Shown: positions 23,301 through 25,439 of the stretch, in pieces | Position numbering within the stretch: the stretch's first letter is position 1 | Layout: the number at the start of each line of letters is the position of its first letter | NCBI GenBank assembly: GCA_040901765.1 | Contig: JBBDYG010000070.1 | Span: 1 to 25,439, forward strand | Origin: JBBDYG01 sp040901765 | Lineage (GTDB): Bacteria; Planctomycetota; Planctomycetia; Pirellulales; Lacipirellulaceae | Length of the DNA: 25,439 nucleotides | Reading direction: 5' to 3' | Made by a program: the position numbers and the translations under genes | The notes under the pieces: model-generated | What the model saw: the letters and a program-made list of their open reading frames with translations, nothing else | Databases searched by the model: none | Told to the model about the DNA's origin: nothing

Positions 23301-25439
23301 CCACAGCTCGCAATCGAGCGGCCTCTACCACGGGCAGCTCGACGCTACGATCGAGTACACGGCCGGAGCGTCGATGTCGTCCGATGCCACCTTCACGTTC
23401 AGCGACCACCTTTCCGGCACCTTCCAGGAGACGGGCAGTGGCACGTCCACGATCGGCGAGACGCACGAGACGTGGCGGTACGCCGTGGGCGGCTCGCTGG
23501 GCGAGTCGCTCGAGCTGTCGGGGACGTCGTCGTTCACGCGCGACGCGGGAATCGTGCAGCGGTCGAGCCAGGTCGAGAGCCACCTCACCAGCCAGGCCCA
23601 TCTGCACGGGTTGAGCGGGGGCGAGACGACGTATAGCACCGGCGACGGCCAAACGTACTCCGACTCGGGCACGGCGCACGGGTCTTTCAGCTTCACGTCG
23701 ACCGCCCAGTACGGCGAAAGCGCGCTCGCTACGCGGGTGGACGACGAGTACACGATCACGGGTGCGGCAATGCTCGCCTACAGCGGGTCGGCGACGCAGA
23801 CGGGAACGGTGCGAGGGACGAGGAGCGAGGAGCGAGAGGGTTTTGAGAGCGACGTCGATTATGCGGTTCGCGAAGGGGCCAGGGCCACGGCCAGCGGCGG
23901 CGGCCAGTTTACGTTCACGATCACGGGCGGTGGTACGCAGGCCGCCGGCAGTTATCACAGCACCCAGTCGGCGAGCAGCAGCCGCGCCTCGCAGAGCGCG
24001 GGCACGGTGACCGACACGGTGGAAAACGTGACCACGCCGATCCGCGACAACCAGGCGGGGACGCATTCCTTGGACGTGACCGACCGGGGGACGTTTACGT
24101 CGGGGGCGGGGGACTTGGGGCTGGGGGCTGGGGGTTTTGAAAACACGCGTCAGGGGCACGCCACGATCGTGGAGGTGTTTACGAACCGCTCGGCGAGCTT
24201 TGCGGGGTTGGCGGGGGTGTTGGAAGAGCCGCCGCCGGACTGGGAGGAAGACCCGATCGTGATCTACTTCACGGGTGGCAGCCTCGACAAGGGAACGTAC
24301 CAGCGGACGATCACCGAGGATTTCGACTACGAGGAAGCGAACGGACAGTTCGCGCGGGAGGGGACGATCTCGGACGTCACCGAGCGGACCGCCGACAGCC
24401 TGCGGAGCATCAGCGGCCAAGACCTGGCGGAGCTGGCCGATTATGCTTCCCGCCGGGACGGCGGCTGGGTCGCGACCGAGCGGTTCGACGGCGCGTTTAC
24501 CGAAGACGCCGGCGGCCGGCGGATGAGCGGCGTCGCGACAGGGGACGAAGAGCGGCACGGCGCGACGAAGGATAGCTACGCGGTGAAGGAAGAGGATGCC
24601 CAAGGCGAGCCGACAGGCAACAGCCTTAGCTCGAATTCATCGAGCAAGTTCCGCCGGACGGGAACGTCCGAGGGCGCGGTCGAGATCGGGTCTGGGGATG
24701 GGGGGCTGGGGGCTGGGGTGGTCGTCGGGCCGATCAACTTCACGGGCGACGAGCTGAGCCGCCTGCAGAGCCGCGGCAGCTCGTTCCGCGTGAACGAGTC
24801 GAGCTCCGACGTGGACGGCGTCGAGACGAAAACCCTTACCGCCGAAGGGGGCACCGGCCACACGCAGGGAGAAGTGACGGGCCACAGCAGCGGCACGAGT
24901 CAGGGGACAGGGGGCGGGGCTGGGGGCTTGGGGCTGGGGGCTGGGACGAGCACTGCCAACATCAGCGCCACCACCGACGGCAACACGGGCGGCAACGGGT
25001 TCTTCATCAGCTCGGCCGTCGTGACGGGCGTCGGCACGAAGGAGACCGAGCTGATTACTTCGCGCGGCAACGACACGGCCAAGAGCAACGGCGGCTCCAG
25101 TGGCACAATCCGCACCGGCCGCAACCCTCTAACCGACCTCAGCGTCAACGGCGGCGGCGAAGGGGAGAATGAACAGACGACACGGCGCGTTATCACCAGC
25201 TCCGCGCCTGGAACTCGAACCCACACGAGCGTCACCCGCACCGACACGGGTGACGGCCACACGAACACGAATGGCACCGTCACCATCGAAGATGGCGAAA
25301 CGGAGCGCACCGGTTCGTTCAACGGCAACTCGGATAACGACGCCACGGTGACCTACACCCATCGCGGCAACTTTGCGCTGGCGAATCAGCCCAAGTCGTA
25401 TGAATCGGCCGACGGCGTGATCACCAGCGGCGTTGACGT
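11362..25439 (+). CDS. Giant surface protein, 3' part (partial, runs off window)
   Basis: One frame is open without a stop from 11269 to the window end. From ATG 11362 it gives 4,692 residues so far. Domains by residue: ~295-650 right-handed beta-helix of the choice-of-anchor Q kind (GGAIYN..., ending LPDSPAIDAAS, LDQRGAGYSREINSHVDIGATE); 717-1070 three RTX calcium-binding blocks; ~1077-1213 golvesin C-terminal-like domain; 1214-1423 Ig/cadherin-like; 1424-3643 about 19 Ig-like modules; 3644 onward Ser/Thr/Gly-rich. No Shine-Dalgarno precedes ATG 11362 (CAACCAGCAGCCGACC), so independent translation is doubtful. The preserved frame and in-phase fit with the upstream part show this is the second half of one gene split by the MITE at 11171-11332. 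Likely role, inferred: calcium-stabilised surface adhesin or matrix protein. The C-terminus lies beyond the window. Confidence 0.9.
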   Translation, partial: MSVKSPQLTLRISTVDPEETESVNYASTESANNKPTISFDYDAQLQITEFVGVDSVLRVKYRILHESAVNPQLTIYQVIDGVRHAIATPSVQSTVGPHTVWITPDALSNPTGDYTLIAEFSADDVATVERVFSGGAFRDDSDAWHVHGGRGANTVQFDSGDLTMGGDFDVVQHNLEGDTDTAYVRTAGQTDKIELIDVGGTYWFSGGLGNDTYIVRDSLLHNLDITLQDNGGLDTLNLKTASGHWAGVNLDLGATDKQTVATDGNIDLAVTFITPNAIDVVTEILTSAVTGRGYGLPILVGSLTDLYGAYAADQFSLREALYLANQIPAANSIAFDATLFAAGPATIALAGQKLGISSSVTINGPGADLLAISGGGATRVFEVAYNQDFTISGMSIIDGNAADESGPDSRGGAIYNIGGRLTFEGVEFRGNTAGTNGGVLYSVGGSLTIRNCTFHDNDADTGGAIYTNSGALSTPTKITNSTFSRNQSIGAGGAIYVSGGAYVEFVNDTVTDNTSGGPAGGIYASIALPRITLHNTIVAGNTGSGGVASDLGVNGFTTASSYNLIGVSASSAVIGNNNQIIGSADLGLAPLGDYGGPTKTHAPLPDSPAIDAASASVAMNYGLLLDQRGAGYSREINSHVDIGATEAHVIDDEGVVVIYGTSHADDIAISATDMTSSTLGTIPIDIAGATSLTIYGWEGDDKIKVNPAVEIDAILWGGAGDDTLHGGSGDDYLIGGDGDDRLYGGKGDDELSGEAGDDYLFGGEGIDTLSGGSDADVLFGQEGDDEFSGGDGDDIIYGGSGDDAIHGNADNDQLFGGEGNDDIHGDSGNDLLDGGAGTDSLEGGNDDDTYAFGPHDAISHTIVDIHGSNVLDFSQAGSAVTATLGAQATYVAAAIVLTGATIGRVIGSEHDDELTAPTYGVILEGRGGDDRLIGGAGKDSLLGGAGNDFLHAGPGDDELLGGVGDDTYIFEFDDVPELDIADIAGSNTLDFSLVQTSVVVQLGVNAVFDDADIDLVGVRIGRVIGSEFNDTLIGDAGDNELSGGAGNDTLIGGGGSDILLGEAGFDQLEVIDNADTSSGYTETSQGQDVWESTADDLGFNRGQRYSDADNANVNTTWTFADLPAGDYEVYVTWTPESAEALGMANIATNAQYSINSVNQSTVNQSQLPDGPLVEGRHWQHLGDLVTLTETGDIQVELSSVADGRVYADAVRIVRHFEPATVIVTSGSSTVGAQTDLSLTLGVDQTAVGEWNYSLMGNAPDSVVLVGNALTWDADDRPEGQFRLSVRAVDSGAPERVAYWSELVTLGDPEEQNENAPDLTITLNSIEVTAPVEIDEHQLLEFLLEGDDEETDPSNLRYSLGPGAPASAEIVYDNGDHYFRWTPTEDQDGEYDIAVRVTDSGNPPLRTTKVIHVTVNEVNAPPVIDAAQLRLKYDTGTYYDDEITADPTIVGVVTNDNGFEFVEIEVDYGYTSPNFAADGVVEVRVSDDDPTRGEFVIVPSRLQLPLETLIIIGVRAREWDPATNGYVYSDVEHIDITPDLEENDPPVIVNIVPSAEGTIPTITHPKLTGTVTNDGPVEGLTVLFYTEDYFSNPSRTSVGSVVTDADGDFEFVPTGLTAGTSPTLYTYYAVAEERTPLMAPGISMRSAEDASDFAFYLAENKAPIINSLELQSDTGADDDDNETSNPMITGQVSNPYGSVAGITIEFDEDGTPTTVEGIAVTDANGQFTYLPTSVIEDDEPFTINARAVEWDAYRQILLPGEWLESEGPGTEPLTFTLSATENAPPTLGLLSLKYGDEVSPVADPTIIGALAANDNGDYLGGILVLFSLNGADPETDRLTDIIGMTMTDAEGNFEFTPVGLPFGEEVTIYAQAVEWDADAWDPEGEEPAGLASGVQAQELILSDSPLAADEDFGFTLAYDTGEYNDDDVTADPTVKGTIIYAGDMSDVVVELDYGGDYTIDATITPNADGTFSHTPLGLVGLEQVIAARLRIRDFEVTSPEFENDSFESYSGEYNFGNNQWNLESLDAWFDDLIGEDGVTLEGDWYNSDFVRDWDSLFADYVTGWSTVTFMLDLEENELPEVDTFNYATDSQNPTVTGTVDHDDGNLAGLRVEVYYNGTLDGETFTEETGFFAYTAQGHKIGSNVVTIQVYEPRYGGGEYDEVPFVPTPPTKTIEVDSDLQVGSLSLVNGWQEDDDWLAIDPTLRGQIDVPGNLALRTVEFDIDGDGAPDGSTLSDGSGQFQFTPEDLEINVSNETAVFVRVIEERVDETTGSTYKVLGHWVSQEWQVVTNVAPEITRFELAYDTGLTEEDYEILDRVTYDPTLIGRVVDANHFAFVTVEFDHDSDNAVDGVTTTDKDGNFRYTPAGLTPGGWDIRARVQELNPVPAEPIILDSGWKSITADGDPETPSAFFGFTLVDPTSAPSVALSTIPTGPQLDPTITGSISSTESHPNAIIEFFLVVGQSQESIGSTNARADGAFSFTPTGLAFTPPETEHVIIAKAKIPNYFTGEFVEGSVSDSVSLEFQSSNGIAAQFTSSDASPSLLNLTVTGKVTVTTQNVAGVDFETVAPQHVEIMHGTSGPVVATVPVEAVVIDSATTEYRFSYQPQLPSPSTNVTIQARPVGADENGFVFGNWAQAIVSYDLEAPALDPDWILEGDIGGKKSITAVISGTVWDSEEDPFVDATAPLPEVEFDLDGDGIADDSATADAQGNFTYTFDGLTPGDIKVRARAVRFNEYTEDDVEQVEAIAGEWQDIEFELLTSVPRFATLALVNETGGPESGVTTDPTIRGTVASYATDSLVGITIEVDENLDGVADGTTVVRGDDSFEYTPRNLQPGPVTLRVRAIDPFTQNEPLVGEWTTLEFTLLAVAAPSPTNPESPFDLETFVIVNNQPRSSNPVLVGSMIRHETVTQLLVEFDQNGDGLVDGFTTADLLGQYSYTPQGLSYGTNTVRARGVAIAGTEIRVGEWSNPVDFFYESTDPPVVSGLTVTDEATGAISGRVTVGGFGRSAVVEIAVGISDDPPVTNGFAQTNASGYFTYQPRELAAGTSTVVVTVKASFVDSATGSELTGEEQILPAFTYNPPQAPTPQIVAFELAHDTGTSATDDVTADPTLRGTVTGYSVDLYIQFDHDADDDADGQALVRPDGSFEYVPQGLVDNQSYSIRAATKVWDSGQYLYHLEDFDASATPPVGFALNAAHNTAASVATLELRQNDSGVGQTPSSADPTFIGTVTNDGRRSGLVVEFDHNGDGVIDGTAVTNADGEFLYRAQGLSPSAVPQAITARVVEYDYFGNHTLSALKSYEFILSEAPLIDEIEYANDFDPPPATHTVQGVVLSSADPSDLYVEYQVFGNGTPFTPPPSLTYFEPDFEILEATVDPGNEFTINVSSLGLGAATVIMRAVDTSGATPLAGPWTHFNFTIQLESATPPDITGFALVEDTDGSNDTGSDGITSNPTVKGTVGSGGSGAYAVVEITVTITSGAPAQTWKSRVNADATGYFEFTPNLPVGAGASMTAHSVVYNPVTDAEDPSNETSAINITFIANETATIIGFEPVDETWETSQISDPTVKGQVTNDGRVSGLRIEFRHDESTETSGFAFTDEYGNFEYTPFGLSSGLHTIHAQVVEWDFETQEYAPTGFNFSTEEFDLSAAGPTEPEFDEQFAANLDVIQVADGGFKDALFSVLDQFDYASASGALDLGFGTVQLLHRAGGDAARDADIEFSGTIFDFTGGALPTSYSDNDPHFDVYTADGGYYEADFEWDRTVTAASETDYYNVTFGFTLDIDPGAQTQYERAVNTASSGDALDATLSLYGDYVFYFSALVYAPGGIVEGGSDAYFTETISYDYRHSTDIDSDPGTDQGPGHHHSQRITAGDYSYSDTLALGFSDTNTQLIFSYTETTRQETWIDEHGSESSDDGVHATSRTFRKQEHSLYVETTSNSGTISIIGGVQTINGTLEITATGDLTSDEWETVAYTNDYEADDHESGTHSSQSSGLYHGQLDATIEYTAGASMSSDATFTFSDHLSGTFQETGSGTSTIGETHETWRYAVGGSLGESLELSGTSSFTRDAGIVQRSSQVESHLTSQAHLHGLSGGETTYSTGDGQTYSDSGTAHGSFSFTSTAQYGESALATRVDDEYTITGAAMLAYSGSATQTGTVRGTRSEEREGFESDVDYAVREGARATASGGGQFTFTITGGGTQAAGSYHSTQSASSSRASQSAGTVTDTVENVTTPIRDNQAGTHSLDVTDRGTFTSGAGDLGLGAGGFENTRQGHATIVEVFTNRSASFAGLAGVLEEPPPDWEEDPIVIYFTGGSLDKGTYQRTITEDFDYEEANGQFAREGTISDVTERTADSLRSISGQDLAELADYASRRDGGWVATERFDGAFTEDAGGRRMSGVATGDEERHGATKDSYAVKEEDAQGEPTGNSLSSNSSSKFRRTGTSEGAVEIGSGDGGLGAGVVVGPINFTGDELSRLQSRGSSFRVNESSSDVDGVETKTLTAEGGTGHTQGEVTGHSSGTSQGTGGGAGGLGLGAGTSTANISATTDGNTGGNGFFISSAVVTGVGTKETELITSRGNDTAKSNGGSSGTIRTGRNPLTDLSVNGGGEGENEQTTRRVITSSAPGTRTHTSVTRTDTGDGHTNTNGTVTIEDGETERTGSFNGNSDNDATVTYTHRGNFALANQPKSYESADGVITSGVD
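12244..13311 (+). other. Beta-helix / choice-of-anchor Q domain
   Basis: LREALYLAN followed by repeated coils of the form GGAIYNIGGRLTFEGVEF, GGVLYSVGGSLTIRNCTF, GGAIYTNSGAL and GGAIYVSGGAYVEFVNDTV is typical of polymorphic-outer-membrane-like parallel beta-helices. It closes with the choice-of-anchor Q signature: PLGDYGGPTKTHAPLPDSPAID, LDQRG and DIGATE. It covers residues ~295-650 of the 3' part. Confidence 0.8.
13510..13920 (+). repeat. RTX (hemolysin-type) calcium-binding array, block 1
   Basis: Fifteen consecutive nonapeptides of the GGxGxDxLx type, from GGAGDDTLH and GGSGDDYLI to GGAGTDSLE and GGNDDDTYAF. Each pair of turns binds calcium in a parallel beta-roll, which folds outside the cell where calcium is high. 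Minor deviants (GGSDADVLF, GNADNDQLF) are in the middle. Confidence 0.92.
14134..14271 (+). repeat. RTX calcium-binding array, block 2
   Basis: Five nonapeptides: GRGGDDRLI, GGAGKDSLL, GGAGNDFLH, AGPGDDELL, GGVGDDTYIF. It is separated from block 1 by a spacer with IDIHGSNVLDFS-like sequence (VDIHGSNVLDFSQ), which recurs after this block as IAGSNTLDFSLV. Confidence 0.9.
14434..14571 (+). repeat. RTX calcium-binding array, block 3
   Basis: GSEFNDTLI followed by GDAGDNELS, GGAGNDTLI, GGGGSDILL and GEAGFDQLEV. It closes the RTX part of the protein. Block spacing suggests two duplications of a unit made of a spacer plus a short array. Confidence 0.88.
14590..15000 (+). other. Golvesin C-terminal-like domain
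   Basis: FNRGQRYSDADN, TWTFADLPAGDYEVYVTW, NAQYSINS, WQHLGDLVTL and GRVYADAVRIVR are the ordered motifs of the golvesin/xanthan-lyase C-terminal-like beta-sandwich found in secreted, often carbohydrate-binding proteins. It directly follows the last RTX block. Confidence 0.7.
15001..15630 (+). other. Two Ig/cadherin-like domains
   Basis: The first is a putative-Ig type sandwich (LTWDADDRPEGQFRLSVRAVDSG). The second is cadherin-like, with FRWTPTEDQDGEYDIAVRVTDSGNPPL and the ending VTVNEVNAPPVI. Both are common linkers in bacterial surface proteins. Confidence 0.65.
15631..22290 (+). repeat. Tandem array of about 19 Ig-like modules
   Basis: Diverged modules of ~100-160 residues follow one plan: a strand like ITRFELAYDTG; an acidic insert; DPTI/VxGxV; VEFD with an acidic loop; GxFxYTPxGL; and a closing VRARxVEWD strand. 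Module starts are visible near 15631, 15991, 16336, 16705, 17090, 17590, 17890, 18235, 18610, 18940, 19300, 19645, 19970, 20290, 20610, 20950, 21280, 21630 and 21985. The copies differ at the DNA level, so the array is old or under diversifying change rather than a recent amplification. Confidence 0.75.
24102..24132 (+). repeat. G-rich repeat, copy 1
   Basis: A run of G3-G5 tracts with the core GGGGCTGGGGGCTGGG, read in phase as GLGAG (GDLGLGAGG). It shares core and reading phase with copies 2 and 3. Confidence 0.75.
24692..24718 (+). repeat. G-rich repeat, copy 2
   Basis: Same core as copy 1 (GGGGCTGGGGGCTGGG), read as GDGGLGAG in the giant protein frame. Confidence 0.75.
24902..24943 (+). 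repeat. G-rich repeat, copy 3
   Basis: The longest copy, with the same core after an extra GGGGGCGGGGCTGGGGGCTT-like lead-in, read as GGGAGGLGLGAG. The tracts could form G-quadruplexes on the coding strand. Confidence 0.75.

Larger units (their letters stand above)
22291..25439 (+). other. Ser/Thr/Gly-rich C-terminal region of the giant protein
   Basis: At least 1,049 residues rich in Ser, Thr, Gly, Asp and Glu with few hydrophobic stretches, made of short beta-strand-like runs alternating with polar turns (SGTFQETGSGTSTIGET and similar). No domain family is recognised. Base composition is more GC-rich than the Ig-like part, which opens long shadow frames on the minus strand. Three G-rich DNA repeats are inserted in phase. 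The region continues past the window. Confidence 0.6.

Noticed and set aside
22765..24603. Long open frame of 612 codons on the minus strand
   Set aside because: It lies antisense to the well-supported giant frame in a GC-rich stretch; its translation is Arg/Ala/Val-rich with no domain or family character. It is a composition shadow.

Overview
The window looks like a piece of a Planctomycetes chromosome, most like the Pirellulales. Four things point there: a DUF1501-type remnant, an N-terminal surface-protein motif of the FESLEERRML kind, planctomycete-style dockerin/EF-hand repeats (GDFDGVVTQADYSVW), and one enormous modular secreted protein gene. This assignment rests on recognising families by eye. 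No rRNA, tRNA or CRISPR array was seen.

Layout. (1) 1-1090: a decayed region ending in a shrunken, broken DUF1501-family gene. (2) 1087-5619: a tight operon in which every gene overlaps the next: SMP-30/gluconolactonase-like protein, MFS transporter, NHL-repeat propeller protein, zinc-type medium-chain dehydrogenase. Together they look like a uptake-and-oxidation cassette for a small organic substrate, possibly a sugar or its lactone; the substrate is not visible in the sequence. (3) 5620-8320: a low-density stretch with a small minus-strand coiled-coil ORF, one intact secreted beta-helix gene, and the C-terminal stump of a superfamily 1 helicase. (4) 8324-8821: a minus-strand gene of a type often seen in phages or mobile elements. 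(5) 9287-25439: a giant surface-protein gene filling almost two thirds of the window and running off its right end.

The main discovery is in part 5. The giant gene is cut in two by a 162-bp non-coding element (11171-11332). The element has 25-bp imperfect terminal inverted repeats (22/25 matching) and is flanked by a perfect 8-bp direct repeat, CCGTTTGG. Its first three bases are the TGA that ends the upstream reading frame. Removing the element and one copy of the 8-bp repeat joins the two frames exactly and restores a dockerin-like motif (DYSVW-QNN). The restored protein has at least 5,327 residues and is still open at the window edge. It is therefore a MITE-like insertion with its target-site duplication. 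The 14-kb downstream half has kept a stop-free frame, which suggests the insertion is recent.

The reconstructed giant protein reads, in order: planctomycete N-terminal motif; helical region; DNRLRE-like domain; dockerin/EF-hand repeats; [MITE]; right-handed beta-helix (choice-of-anchor Q type); about 24 RTX calcium-binding nonapeptides in three blocks; golvesin-C-like domain; cadherin/Ig-like domains; about 19 tandem Ig-like modules, several with an embedded DxDxDG-type loop; and a Ser/Thr/Gly-rich C-terminal region carrying three in-frame copies of a G-rich DNA repeat. It is best read as a calcium-dependent cell-surface or secreted adhesin-like protein; this function is inferred.
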